This document shows positions 51,950-61,341 of a stretch of 64,000 nt of DNA, one piece after another. The stretch is from UBA2040 sp963977135 (lineage in GTDB: Bacteria; Bacteroidota; Bacteroidia; Flavobacteriales_D; Crocinitomicaceae): assembly GCA_963977135.1 (NCBI GenBank), contig CAXBNN010000002.1:62001-126000 (forward strand). Direction: 5' to 3'. The notes beneath the pieces were generated by a model. It was not told the DNA's origin. It saw only the letters and a list, made by a program, of their open reading frames with translations, and searched no databases. Each line of letters opens with the position of its first letter. The first letter of the stretch is position 1. The position numbers and the translations under genes were made by a program.

Positions 51950-52967
51950 TTCTTACTTTATATATACGTTCTATTATTTCCACTACTTTCAATCCTTCCA
52001 AGGCATTGGTTGAAATCGTTGTTCTGCCTTTTATGGTATCAATTACATTTTTAATCACATAATTATGATTGGCTGCAGACCCTTTGTATTGACCATAGTC
52101 ATTACCTGGATTTGTAGGTGCCAACTCAGGCATTTCATAACCCGGAATATTACAAATCTCAACCTCATTCATGTATTGACCACCGATTTTGACACTTCCT
52201 TTTGAACCAATAACTGTCATTGATGATTCTAAATTTCGGTCAACTACGGAAGTCGAATAGTTCAGACAACCCATTCCTCCGTTTAAAAAGTCAAAATTAA
52301 CAATTCCTGAGTCTTCAAAGTCTGTAACATCTTTGTGCGTGAAATCGGCAAATTTGCCTTGAATATTGTCAATATCGCCGAATAACCAGTACATGATGTC
52401 AATAAAATGAGAGAATTGAGTAAACAATGTTCCGCCATCCAAGTCATTTGAGCCTTTCCATCCACCAGCTTTATAATATCTTTCATCCCGGTTCCAATAA
52501 CAATTCAATTGAACCATAAATATATCGCCAAGTGTTCCATCAGAAACAATTGATTTTATCCATTCTGAAGGTGGTGAATATCGGTTCTGCATAACACAGA
52601 AAACCTGACGTGATTCCTGAAGCGATTTGAATATAACTTTCTCGCAATTGTCTTTGCTTAAGCCCATTGGCTTTTCAACTACAACGTGCTTTTTAGCTTC
52701 CAAGGCAAGTAAACTTTGACTTGCATGCAAGCCATTTGGCGTACAAACATTAACAATGTCGAAATCCAAATCAGATGACATAAGCTCATCGAAAGAATGG
52801 AAAAAAGGAACATCAAAGTCTTCGGCTCCACATTCTTCTTTGCTACGAATGTCAATCATTGCGATCAACTCTGCTTCTTCCTCACGACGTATCATTTCAG
52901 CATGACGCTTTCCGATATGCCCTGCACCAAAAACGACAAATTTCACTTTTCCATCTGTTGCACTCAT
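51930..52967 (-). CDS. Gfo/Idh/MocA oxidoreductase (WlbA/WbpB-like)
   Basis: A 345-residue NAD-dependent oxidoreductase. The Rossmann motif is FGAGHIGKRHAEMIRR, the conserved EKPMG (VVVEKPMGLSKDNC) follows, and the C-terminal half has GGTLFTQFSHFIDIMYWLFG with the catalytic histidine. Next to an aminotransferase, an acetyltransferase and a UDP-HexNAc dehydrogenase, it is likely the 3-dehydrogenase acting on UDP-GlcNAcA. Pathway assignment comes from context. Confidence 0.86.
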   Translation of the reverse strand: MSATDGKVKFVVFGAGHIGKRHAEMIRREEEAELIAMIDIRSKEECGAEDFDVPFFHSFDELMSSDLDFDIVNVCTPNGLHASQSLLALEAKKHVVVEKPMGLSKDNCEKVIFKSLQESRQVFCVMQNRYSPPSEWIKSIVSDGTLGDIFMVQLNCYWNRDERYYKAGGWKGSNDLDGGTLFTQFSHFIDIMYWLFGDIDNIQGKFADFTHKDVTDFEDSGIVNFDFLNGGMGCLNYSTSVVDRNLESSMTVIGSKGSVKIGGQYMNEVEICNIPGYEMPELAPTNPGNDYGQYKGSAANHNYVIKNVIDTIKGRTTISTNALEGLKVVEIIERIYKVRNEQFNL

Positions 52968-52970
52968 CTA

Positions 52971-53540
52971 TTAGATTTTAGTTACGGTATTGTTTTCTAA
53001 TTTATATTTCTCTCCGCTTTCTTCGCAAATCGCTATTCCTTCGGTATTAAATTCCAAGCGCTGACCATATTCACTCATCCAACCAATCTGTCTTGAAGGA
53101 TTTCCTACAACTAAACCATATGCTGGAACTGTTTTGGTTACCACGGCACCAGCGCCAATAAAGGCAAACTCACCAATGTCATGTCCACATACTATTGTCG
53201 CATTTGCTCCAATAGTTGCACCTTTTCTAACAATGGTCTTTGCATATTCGCTTTTTCGGTTAACCGCACTTCGTGGATTTATTACATTCGTGAAAACCAT
53301 AGACGGCCCTAAAAAAACATCGTCTTCACATATGACTCCTGTATAGATAGAAACATTGTTTTGCACTTTTACATTGTCACCTAATATAACATCTGGAGAA
53401 ACAACAACATTTTGACCAATATTACATCCTTTACCTAGTTTGCAATTCGGCATGATATGAGAAAAGTGCCAGATTTTGGTGCCCTCACCTATCGTGCATC
53501 CTTCGTCAATAACAGCTGTTTCATGTGCAAAATAGTCCAT
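52971..53540 (-). CDS. Left-handed beta-helix N-acetyltransferase (WlbB/WbpD-like)
   Basis: A 189-residue hexapeptide-repeat acyltransferase (GEGTKIWHFSHIMPNCKLGK, GQNVVVSPDVILGDNVKVQN, RKGATIGANATIVCGHDIGE). WlbB/WbpD acetylate the 3-amino group of a UDP-3-amino-uronic acid. The ATG at 53540 lies 1 base after the UXS stop and begins the domain. The ATG at 53564 would overlap that gene and adds eight residues. Confidence 0.88.
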   Translation of the reverse strand: MDYFAHETAVIDEGCTIGEGTKIWHFSHIMPNCKLGKGCNIGQNVVVSPDVILGDNVKVQNNVSIYTGVICEDDVFLGPSMVFTNVINPRSAVNRKSEYAKTIVRKGATIGANATIVCGHDIGEFAFIGAGAVVTKTVPAYGLVVGNPSRQIGWMSEYGQRLEFNTEGIAICEESGEKYKLENNTVTKI

Positions 53541-53541
53541 A

Positions 53542-54537
53542 TTAGCGAATAATGTATTTGTCAAAATTATTATGATCTATGCGATTCAGTTCCTCGGTTG
53601 ATAAACTTCTGAAATAGTCGTAAGTTATTTTCAAACCTTCGGATCGGGATACTTTTGGTTCCCAATTTAGTATTGCCCTTGCTTTAGTAATATCTGGTTG
53701 TCGTTGTTTTGGATCATCGGTCGGTAAATCTTTGTAGATTACTTTTTGATCTGTCCCCGTCAGTTTTATAATTTCTTCAGCAAAATCCTTAATAGAAATT
53801 TCGTCTGGATTACCAATATTTACTGGTTGTGAATAATCACTTTGAAGTAAACGATAAATACCTTCTATTAAATCATCAACATAACAAAAAGATCGTGTTT
53901 GAGACCCATCTCCGAAAATGGTCAAATCCTCACCTCTTAAAGCCTGCCCGATAAATGCTGGTAAAACGCGCCCATCATTCAAACGCATTTTTGGCCCATA
54001 GGTATTGAATATTCTAACTATTCGAGTTTCTACACCATGAAAAGTATGATAAGCCATTGTAATCGCCTCTTGGAAGCGTTTTGCTTCGTCGTAAACCCCT
54101 CTTGGTCCAACAGGATTCACATTGCCCCAATATTCTTCTGGTTGCGGATGAACACTCGGATCTCCGTATACTTCAGAAGTCGATGCGATTAATACTCTTG
54201 CTCCTTTTGCTTTTGCTAGTCCAAGACAATTATGTATTCCAAGTGAACCAACTTTTAAAGTTTGGATTGGAATTTTTAAATAATCAATAGGACTTGCTGG
54301 AGATGCGAAATGAAGGATATAATCCAAGTCGCCCGGAACATGAATAAATTTGGAAACATCGTGATGATAGAATTCAAAGTTTTCTAACGAAAAAAGGTGT
54401 TCAATATTTTTTAATTGACCCGTTATCAAATTGTCCATTCCTATGACGTGATAACCCTCTTTGATAAAACGGTCGCAAAGATGTGAGCCTAAGAATCCAG
54501 CTGCACCAGTAATCAATATCCTTTTTCTTGTTTCCAT
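53542..54537 (-). CDS. UDP-glucuronate decarboxylase (UXS family)
   Basis: A 331-residue extended SDR of the UDP-xylose synthase family. Motifs are TGAAGFLGSHLCDRFI, DYILHFASPASPIDY, ASTSEVYGDPSVHPQPE, the catalytic YDEAKRFQEA and RIFNTYGPKM. FASPASP and SEVYGDP are strong UXS markers. The reaction is UDP-GlcA to UDP-xylose and CO2, or a 4-keto intermediate. It directly follows ugd, which supplies UDP-GlcA. Confidence 0.9.
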   Translation of the reverse strand: METRKRILITGAAGFLGSHLCDRFIKEGYHVIGMDNLITGQLKNIEHLFSLENFEFYHHDVSKFIHVPGDLDYILHFASPASPIDYLKIPIQTLKVGSLGIHNCLGLAKAKGARVLIASTSEVYGDPSVHPQPEEYWGNVNPVGPRGVYDEAKRFQEAITMAYHTFHGVETRIVRIFNTYGPKMRLNDGRVLPAFIGQALRGEDLTIFGDGSQTRSFCYVDDLIEGIYRLLQSDYSQPVNIGNPDEISIKDFAEEIIKLTGTDQKVIYKDLPTDDPKQRQPDITKARAILNWEPKVSRSEGLKITYDYFRSLSTEELNRIDHNNFDKYIIR

Positions 54538-54538
54538 T

Positions 54539-55864
54539 TTATGATTTTGATGAATCTACAACTTGTCGTCCAACTGAGTGATAAACAAATCCCAAATTTT
54601 TCATTTGATCCAATTCGTAAATATTTCTTCCATCAAAAATGATTGGATTTTTGAGAGCTGAAGTCATTTTATCGAAATCAGGATTTCTAAAGGCTCCCCA
54701 TTCTGTTGCCACAAGCAAAGCGTCTGCATTTTCAAGGGTTGAATATTGGTTCTCAGCGTATGTTATCTGATTTCCCAACAAACTTTTTACATTTTCCATA
54801 GCTTCTGGGTCATAAGCAGAAATTGTTGCACCTAATCTTAGTAGGTCAGAAATAATATACAAAGCCGAAGCTTCGCGGATATCATCTGTATCAGGTTTGA
54901 ATGCTAAGCCCCATAAAGCGAAATGTTTCCCCGTTAAATCTAAACCAAAATGATTGACGATTTTTTGAACCATCGTTACCTTTTGTTTTTCATTAACTTC
55001 CAAAACACTATTAATGATTTCAAAATCATAACCTGCTGCTTTTCCACTTTTCAAAAGTGCGCTAACGTCTTTTGGAAAACAGCTTCCTCCGAAACCGATA
55101 CCTGGATATAAAAATTTGTGCCCAATTCGTGAATCAGATCCAATGCCTTGTCTTACAAAATCAACATCGGCTCCTACTTTCTCACAAAAATTAGCAATTT
55201 CATTCATGAAAGTAATCTTCGTGGCCAAAAATGCATTGGCCGCATATTTTGTCAATTCAGCTGATTTTTCATCCATTATTATTAAAGGATGGCCATCACG
55301 GATAAAAGGCTTGTAAAGTTCTTCCATGATCTTCACAGCACGTGGGTCAGAAGTTCCAACAACAACACGATCTGGATTTAAAAAATCATCTATTGCAAAA
55401 CCTTCGCGCAAAAATTCCGGATTTGAGACAACTGCAAAATCTACTTTTGCATTTTTAGCAATAGCAGCATGAACTTTATCCGCCGTCCCAACAGGAACTG
55501 TCGATTTATCTACAATAACTTTATAGGAAGTGATTATTTTTCCAAGCTTTTCCGCAACGCCGAGAACATAACTTAAGTCCGCAGAACCATCCTCCCCTGG
55601 AGGCGTTGGCAATGCCAGAAAGATAATTTCTGAAGCATTTACAGCTTCCTCCATATCTGTGGTAAAGCGCAGCCGGTTTTGTTTTATGTTTCTTTCAAAA
55701 ACAACGTCCAAATGCGGTTCGTAAATAGGAACTTCTCCACGACGCATTTTTTCGACCTTATTTTCGTCGATATCTACACAAATAACGTCGTTTCCTGTTT
55801 CAGCAAAACAAGTTCCAGAAACAAGACCTACGTAACCAGTGCCAATTACTGCAATTTTTTTCAT
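54539..55864 (-). CDS. ugd: UDP-glucose 6-dehydrogenase
   Basis: Oxidises UDP-glucose to UDP-glucuronate with two NAD+, 441 residues. The NAD motif is VIGTGYVGLVSGTCFAETG. LALPTPPGEDGSADLSYV, SNPEFLREGFAIDDFLNPDR and the catalytic cysteine in GIGFGGSCFPKDVSAL are the canonical UGD forms, distinct from the other dehydrogenase in this operon. It is 1 base downstream of the aminotransferase gene and 1 base upstream of UXS. Confidence 0.94.
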   Translation of the reverse strand: MKKIAVIGTGYVGLVSGTCFAETGNDVICVDIDENKVEKMRRGEVPIYEPHLDVVFERNIKQNRLRFTTDMEEAVNASEIIFLALPTPPGEDGSADLSYVLGVAEKLGKIITSYKVIVDKSTVPVGTADKVHAAIAKNAKVDFAVVSNPEFLREGFAIDDFLNPDRVVVGTSDPRAVKIMEELYKPFIRDGHPLIIMDEKSAELTKYAANAFLATKITFMNEIANFCEKVGADVDFVRQGIGSDSRIGHKFLYPGIGFGGSCFPKDVSALLKSGKAAGYDFEIINSVLEVNEKQKVTMVQKIVNHFGLDLTGKHFALWGLAFKPDTDDIREASALYIISDLLRLGATISAYDPEAMENVKSLLGNQITYAENQYSTLENADALLVATEWGAFRNPDFDKMTSALKNPIIFDGRNIYELDQMKNLGFVYHSVGRQVVDSSKS

Positions 55865-55865
55865 T

Positions 55866-57002
55866 CTATCTTTTAGATTCTATAAATTGTCCTATCGAGC
55901 GACAAATATGATTCAATTGCTCAATTCCCATTTCCGTGTGAATTGGAAAGGAAATAACTCGATGAGTCAACCAATCCGTAACTGGCAATTCTGTTGATGC
56001 GCTTCCAAAATGCTCAAACATTTTTTGACGATGCGCTGGTACAGGATAATATATCATTGAAGGAACATCTCTTTCAGCTAAATAAGCTTGTAATTCATCT
56101 CTATCCAGTCCTTCTAACTGAACGGTATATTGATGAAAAACGTGCTTTGAGTTTATTGCTCGAATTGGTGTTTTAATTTCTGGATACTTTGAAAAGTACA
56201 TGTCATATGCATCTGCAACTGCTCTGCGTTTTTCGTTGTACTCATCCAATTTCGGTAATTTGATCCTCAACACTGCAGCTTGGATACTATCCAAACGACT
56301 ATTGCAACCTACCACATCGTGATAATAACGCTTGCTTTGACCATGATTTGCTATCATTCTTATTTTGGCTGCCAATTCATCGTCGTTTGTACACATTGCA
56401 CCACCATCTCCATAACAACCTAAGTTTTTTGACGGAAAGAAAGAAGTACAACCGATATCACCAATAGTTCCAGTCTTTGCAATTTTATTATCTGTGTGAT
56501 AATAATCACAACCAATCGCTTGGGCATTGTCTTCTACAACAAATAAATTATGCTTGTTCGCAATTTCCATGATTTGATTCATTGGAGCGGACTGACCGTA
56601 TAAATGTACCGGCACAATAGCCTTAGTTTTTGGGGTAATCGCAGCTTCAATCAAATTGAAATCGATGCAAAAAGTATCTGGATCAACATCAATAAATACT
56701 GGCTTCAATCCTAAAAGCGCCATTACTTCAGTTGTTGCAATATAGGTGTAAGATGGAGTTATTACCTCATCACCTGGCTTCAATCCTAATGCCATTAAAG
56801 CAATTTGGAGAGCGTCTGTTCCATTAGCTACAGGAATTACATGCTTAACGCCTAAATAGCTTTCTAATTCGGCCTGAAATTTTTGGACTTCTGGACCATT
56901 AATGAACTCGGCTTTTTCAATTACATTGAGTATTGCAGTATTTACATCTGATTTAATTTCAGCGTACTGAGCAACCAGATCAACCATTTGAATTTTTCTC
57001 AT
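55866..57002 (-). CDS. DegT/DnrJ/EryC1/StrS aminotransferase (WlbC/WbpE-like)
   Basis: A 378-residue PLP-dependent sugar aminotransferase. Key parts are VANGTDALQIALMALGLKPG, VVEDNAQAIGC and the PLP lysine in FFPSKNLGCYGDGGA. It likely aminates the 3-keto-uronic acid nucleotide made by the WlbA-like oxidoreductase. The ATG at 57002 (MRKIQMVDLVAQY) is chosen. The frame extends 35 codons upstream into the divergent intergenic region, where residues are not protein-like. It is the first gene of the polysaccharide operon. Confidence 0.9.
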   Translation of the reverse strand: MRKIQMVDLVAQYAEIKSDVNTAILNVIEKAEFINGPEVQKFQAELESYLGVKHVIPVANGTDALQIALMALGLKPGDEVITPSYTYIATTEVMALLGLKPVFIDVDPDTFCIDFNLIEAAITPKTKAIVPVHLYGQSAPMNQIMEIANKHNLFVVEDNAQAIGCDYYHTDNKIAKTGTIGDIGCTSFFPSKNLGCYGDGGAMCTNDDELAAKIRMIANHGQSKRYYHDVVGCNSRLDSIQAAVLRIKLPKLDEYNEKRRAVADAYDMYFSKYPEIKTPIRAINSKHVFHQYTVQLEGLDRDELQAYLAERDVPSMIYYPVPAHRQKMFEHFGSASTELPVTDWLTHRVISFPIHTEMGIEQLNHICRSIGQFIESKR

Positions 57003-57156
57003 TCTTGTGTTTAAATTACATGAAAATCGGTCGCAAATATAAGATAAAGTTCTGGCTTTTCGGTCCATTTTGGGCAACATTTCAGACAGAAACAACACTT
57101 TATTCAATTTGCATTAGACTTCACTCATTGTATACGAAGAATCTTAAAAAAGATTG

Positions 57157-57164
57157 TAATTTTG
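57157..57164 (+). promoter_or_regulatory. Possible -7 element for the barrel-kdtA operon
   Basis: TAATTTTG is a full match to the TAnnTTTG -7 consensus, 5 bases before the ATG at 57170. The nearest TTG upstream is 26 bases away, slightly outside the usual spacing. A transcript from here would be nearly leaderless. Confidence 0.4.
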
Positions 57165-57169
57165 GATTC

Positions 57170-57934
57170 ATGAAAATACAGGTTTCTCTTTATACACTTC
57201 TTTTTCTTTTGATAGCTCATCAAGGTTTGACTCAAAGAAATGTAAAAGATTCAATTATCAGCAGTCCACTACTTGGTTTCCAATATGGCGGAAACGCAAC
57301 ACAAGGTGATTTGGCGGATAGATTCGGTTATTTAAACCACGTAGGGATTCTAGCAGGATATAAAACTTCCAAAAATTGGTTTTGGGGAATAGACGCCAAC
57401 TACCATTTTGGAAGTAGAATTCGCATTGCTGACCCTTTAGCAGAACTAAGAGATTCCAAAGGAAATATAACGGATCAAAATGGTGATATAGCAAATGTAT
57501 TTCTAACTGCTAGAGGATTTAATGCTAATATAGCTGTTGGGAAACTAATTCCAGTATTGAGTCAAAATGTTAATTCAGGAATACTAATACATGGTGGTGT
57601 TGGATATCTTGCATATAAATTAAGAATCGACACCCCAGACCATGTTGTGCCTCAGATTGAATTGGATTATAGAAAGGGTTATGACCGACTGACTAACGGG
57701 ATAAATTTTCACCAATTCATCGGTTATCTATTTTTAGCAAACAGAGGTTTTGTAAATTTTTATGGCGGTTTTTATGCTCAAGAAGGCTTAACCCGAAATC
57801 AGCGAAGCATTTTCTTTGACACTCCAAATGTGCCAGTTTCCAAAGCCCAGAGGCTTGATATTCAGTTAGGTTTTAAGTTAGGTTGGATTGTCCCAGTTTA
57901 TAAACGAGTACCGAAAAATTACTACATCGATTGA
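57170..57934 (+). CDS. Outer-membrane beta-barrel-like protein
   Basis: A 254-residue exported protein. The signal peptide MKIQVSLYTLLFLLIAHQGL is followed by alternating amphipathic strands with frequent aromatic and Gly residues (LLGFQYGGNATQGDLADRFG, FWGIDANYHFGSRI, FVNFYGGFYAQEG). The C-terminal VYKRVPKNYYID lacks the usual terminal phenylalanine. Its stop overlaps the kdtA start (TGATG), so the pair is coupled. A lipopolysaccharide-related role is suggested only by this neighbour. The ATG at 57170 opens a clean signal peptide, whereas the 55 upstream codons are not protein-like. Confidence 0.75.
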   Translation: MKIQVSLYTLLFLLIAHQGLTQRNVKDSIISSPLLGFQYGGNATQGDLADRFGYLNHVGILAGYKTSKNWFWGIDANYHFGSRIRIADPLAELRDSKGNITDQNGDIANVFLTARGFNANIAVGKLIPVLSQNVNSGILIHGGVGYLAYKLRIDTPDHVVPQIELDYRKGYDRLTNGINFHQFIGYLFLANRGFVNFYGGFYAQEGLTRNQRSIFFDTPNVPVSKAQRLDIQLGFKLGWIVPVYKRVPKNYYID

Positions 57935-59157
57935 TGTCGTTGTTCTATAACATATCGATACATCTATACTTTTTTGCTATCCGTGTTGCCTCTTTATTTA
58001 ATCCAAAAGCAAAGGAATGGTTAGAAGGGCGTAAGCTGAAGAATTGGAAAAATCTCGATACGAAAGGTCGAAGGGTTGTTTGGTTTCATTGTGCTTCACT
58101 GGGAGAATTTGATCAGGGCTTACCATTAATGGATGCTTGGAAATCTAAGTACCCAAATGATTTTCTGTTGGTCACTTTTTTTTCTCCTTCAGGGATGAAA
58201 AATTACCACAAGAGAAAACATTGTGCCGATGCCGTGTGCTACTTGCCATTGGACACTCCCAAAAATGCTAAAGAATTTGTTAAATCAGTTGAGGCTAAAA
58301 ATGTCTTTTTTGTGAAATATGAATTTTGGGCTAATCATTTAAGTGAAGTAAATAAAACTGATGCAAAAGTTTATTCGGTCAGCGCAATTTTTAGACAAAA
58401 CCAGATCTATTTTAAGTGGTATGGAAGTTTCTATCGTTCAATTCTGAAAAATTTTGATCACATTTTCTTGCAAGATGAAAATTCAAAAAAATTGCTTGAT
58501 GGAATTGGGGTGAGAAATACAACCGTTTGCGGAGATTTACGATTTGACCGCGTTTTTCAAAACAAACAAAAAGCTGTTTCAAATGAAATTCTTGAACGTT
58601 TCGTGAAAGGTCAGAATGCCATGATTATTGGATCCTCGTGGCCTGAAGATGAAAACTGTATAAAGGAATTAATAAACCAAGACTCGTTTACAAAAAAAGT
58701 AATATTTGCTCCTCACGAAGTGAATGATAAACACGTTAAGCAAATTGAGCAATTACTAGTAAAAAAAAGCATCCGATATACCGATATACAGGATGATAAA
58801 TCGGATTTTGAAGATTACCAAGTTTTAATTTTAGATACAATTGGTCATTTAACAAATGCATACCAATATGGTGATTTAGCTTATGTCGGCGGAGGATTTT
58901 CTGGAAGTCTTCACAACATTTTGGAACCAGCTGCGTTTGGTTTACCAATACTCTTCGGTCCGAAGCATGTTAAGTTCCCTGAAGCAGATATTTTCATTCA
59001 AGAAGGATTTGCTTTTGAAATTGAATCTGGGCATGAGTTGGTTGAAAAATTTAAATATGTTGAGAAGGACATATCCTCAATCAAAAACAAGCTTTTAATT
59101 TTTATGGAAGATCAAACTGGGATTGCAGAAAAAATTATGGTTCAATTATTGTCCTAA
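57934..59157 (+). CDS. kdtA: 3-deoxy-D-manno-octulosonic acid transferase
   Basis: Transfers Kdo from CMP-Kdo to lipid A precursor at the inner membrane, 407 residues. An N-terminal membrane-binding helix (ISIHLYFFAIRVASLF) precedes the first GT-B domain with the catalytic glutamate in HCASLGEFDQGLPL. The second domain has IIGSSWPEDENCI, FAPHEVNDKHVKQIE and YVGGGFSGSLHNILEPAAFG. It overlaps the barrel gene by one base. Confidence 0.93.
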   Translation: MSLFYNISIHLYFFAIRVASLFNPKAKEWLEGRKLKNWKNLDTKGRRVVWFHCASLGEFDQGLPLMDAWKSKYPNDFLLVTFFSPSGMKNYHKRKHCADAVCYLPLDTPKNAKEFVKSVEAKNVFFVKYEFWANHLSEVNKTDAKVYSVSAIFRQNQIYFKWYGSFYRSILKNFDHIFLQDENSKKLLDGIGVRNTTVCGDLRFDRVFQNKQKAVSNEILERFVKGQNAMIIGSSWPEDENCIKELINQDSFTKKVIFAPHEVNDKHVKQIEQLLVKKSIRYTDIQDDKSDFEDYQVLILDTIGHLTNAYQYGDLAYVGGGFSGSLHNILEPAAFGLPILFGPKHVKFPEADIFIQEGFAFEIESGHELVEKFKYVEKDISSIKNKLLIFMEDQTGIAEKIMVQLLS

Positions 59158-59181
59158 AGGGTAAAAAATTAGATTTTAGAA

Positions 59182-59814
59182 ATGCGTTTTATATTATTGA
59201 TTTTATCCCTTTCCTTTTTTTCTGTTGCATTGAAAGCCCAAGAATTCTCTGAATTTCCTGATACTTTACATGTTCGTTTTTTATATGGTTCAAAACCAAA
59301 ACCTGAGCATAAACGTGAACAAAAAAGATGGTTTGGCGGAATGCTTGGAGGACACGTTGGTGTACAATATGATAGCACAAGATATTTGAGTTTTTTCTAC
59401 GAAGGTAGGGTTCATGTTTTCCAGCATCGAAATCGCAAGTCAGGACGCTATGATTTACAAACAGATTCAGCATTCAATTATATCATGGATGAAAAAGTTG
59501 ACAGTGTAAAATCATTAAGTATTTACATTCCAATCACGCGAATTCAAAAAGAGAAATTCCTAAGTATTTGTCATTCATATATAAATGAAACGCCTTACGA
59601 CTATGCCTTTTTCGGAGTACGTTGTGGGTCCTCTACATACGACGTATTATCACATGTTGGAGTTTTAAAGCACTACGATTACTTCAAAATGTGGACGAAA
59701 ATATTCTATCCAAAGAAATTGAGGTGGCGTTTAATTAGGGCCGCTAAAAAGAACAATTGGAAAATGCTGAAGCAAAAAGGAACGCATAAACGCTTCTGGG
59801 AAAAGGATGATTGA
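59182..59814 (+). CDS. Exported protein of unknown function, possible permuted NlpC/P60-like fold
   Basis: A 210-residue protein with signal peptide MRFILLILSLSFFSVALKAQ. I do not recognise the family with certainty. A histidine in MLGGHVGVQYDS comes first, and a cysteine in YDYAFFGVRCGSSTYDVLSH follows much later. This His-then-Cys order is that of circularly permuted papain-like (YiiX/LRAT-type) hydrolases, and FFGVRCGSSTYDVL resembles their NDCSSFV-type motif. The tail is very basic (KKLRWRLIRAAKKNNWKML). It lies 24 bases after kdtA on the same strand. Confidence 0.6.
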   Translation: MRFILLILSLSFFSVALKAQEFSEFPDTLHVRFLYGSKPKPEHKREQKRWFGGMLGGHVGVQYDSTRYLSFFYEGRVHVFQHRNRKSGRYDLQTDSAFNYIMDEKVDSVKSLSIYIPITRIQKEKFLSICHSYINETPYDYAFFGVRCGSSTYDVLSHVGVLKHYDYFKMWTKIFYPKKLRWRLIRAAKKNNWKMLKQKGTHKRFWEKDD

Positions 59815-59958
59815 ATTCTAACATCAATTTATTGAAATAGTGAAAATTTGTTAATTTTTATTTTGGAAATATGTTGATTATATGTTTATTTGTGCTGTTA
59901 TAAGTTTTGGACTGAAACAAATCATGTTTTTGGATCAAAAACTTTAGTTACAGCAATT

Positions 59959-61335
59959 ATGAAAACTACGCATTACCCGCTAATTAAAAAATCTCTTTTT
60001 TTAAGTTTTTTAACTATACTGAATTTCTCTTTTGCGCAGCAAGATGGTGGAATTTCCCCAAAAACGGGAAAAAAAATTGAACCAAAATTTGCCCCTACCA
60101 TTGGAATTCAGTCTGAATTTAGTTACAAAATGATGGAACAAAACCAGAATCTTCGTAAAACGATGATATTGCTGGAACAACGACGCGAAGGCGCCTTGTC
60201 AAATCGCAGTTTAACTATTGGTACCTCATTGATTTCTATAGTTGATTATCAAAAATCTAATACACAAGATAAATTTGGTTATTTGATGCGACACCCAACT
60301 AGTGCTAATCAATTAGGAAAAGAAGTTAGTGAAGTTGTGATTCATTCTTTTCAATTATCGACAACAATGGCAGTTAATAATTGGATTTCGGCATACGCAG
60401 ACATTCTCTATTGCCCCGAACAAAGTTTTGGAGCAGGTACAATTACCGCTTTAGCGCGAAATCAACTTCAATTAAGAAAAGGGTTTGTCGTACTCGGTGA
60501 CTTAAAATCTTTCCCACTTTACGCTTCTATAGGAAAAATGGATGTGAATTTTGGGCAAACTGGCAGCGTGAATCCATTTACAAATTCGACATTATGGCAT
60601 GCTTTCGGGTGCTTAGGTTACGGAGGTGAATTTGGTTTTAAAAAATGGGGGTTAAATGCCTCGTTTACTGCCGTTCAGGGTGGCGCTCAATTTAGAGCCC
60701 TACAAACCGTTGTTGGTGATTCATCAAATGTGCCCTCTGTGGTTAATAATTACACAATAGACATAAACCAAACCTTTAATACAAGTGATGAGCAAATAAC
60801 TTTTCGACTTGGTGGTTCTTACGTAAACGGAACCTCTTACAGTCATAGTTTTCCAGTAAAGCATTTCGCTCCTACAAAAATGAACAATCCAGCTTGGGCT
60901 GCCTACTTAGAAATGGTTGTTATGGATAGATTTACCTTAATGGGTAGTTACGCCGAAACTGTAAAAGAATGGCCAGGAACATTTAATCCAAATCCGCCTT
61001 TGGATACTTTTCCCGCTTCAAAGGTAAGTTCAATTCAAGTTGGAGCTAAATTTGATTTTAATCCTAATGGAAATACTATCTTCTCTTTGTCATCTGAATG
61101 GTCGAATTTTAAGGCTGGACCAGCAGGTTCACCTTGGGAACGACAAAACCAATTTGTTGTTGGTTTCAATGCTTTGGTTAATAAATCATCAAGATTATTT
61201 ATTGAGTATTTCAACACTGCTGGGTATTCGCCTTTAAATTTTATTAGCGGTGGAAATCTAGCCCCGGGTGTGACTTGGAGTGAGCGTGGTGCTTCCAGTA
61301 ATGGTTTTGTATTAGGCGCACAAATAAATTTATAA
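59959..61335 (+). CDS. Outer-membrane porin-like protein (LbtU/DUF3573-like)
   Basis: A 458-residue exported barrel-type protein. The signal peptide ends near LNFSFAQ. A coiled stretch (YKMMEQNQNLRKTMILLEQR) precedes a region that alternates like membrane strands, with the hallmark YASIGKMDVNFGQTGSVNPF and ATLW-like STLWHAFG. These are reminiscent of the LbtU siderophore-porin family, which I recognise only by pattern. It ends in VLGAQINL. The ATG at 59959 opens the signal peptide, and 23 upstream codons were discarded. Confidence 0.65.
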   Translation: MKTTHYPLIKKSLFLSFLTILNFSFAQQDGGISPKTGKKIEPKFAPTIGIQSEFSYKMMEQNQNLRKTMILLEQRREGALSNRSLTIGTSLISIVDYQKSNTQDKFGYLMRHPTSANQLGKEVSEVVIHSFQLSTTMAVNNWISAYADILYCPEQSFGAGTITALARNQLQLRKGFVVLGDLKSFPLYASIGKMDVNFGQTGSVNPFTNSTLWHAFGCLGYGGEFGFKKWGLNASFTAVQGGAQFRALQTVVGDSSNVPSVVNNYTIDINQTFNTSDEQITFRLGGSYVNGTSYSHSFPVKHFAPTKMNNPAWAAYLEMVVMDRFTLMGSYAETVKEWPGTFNPNPPLDTFPASKVSSIQVGAKFDFNPNGNTIFSLSSEWSNFKAGPAGSPWERQNQFVVGFNALVNKSSRLFIEYFNTAGYSPLNFISGGNLAPGVTWSERGASSNGFVLGAQINL

Positions 61336-61341
61336 AAGGAT

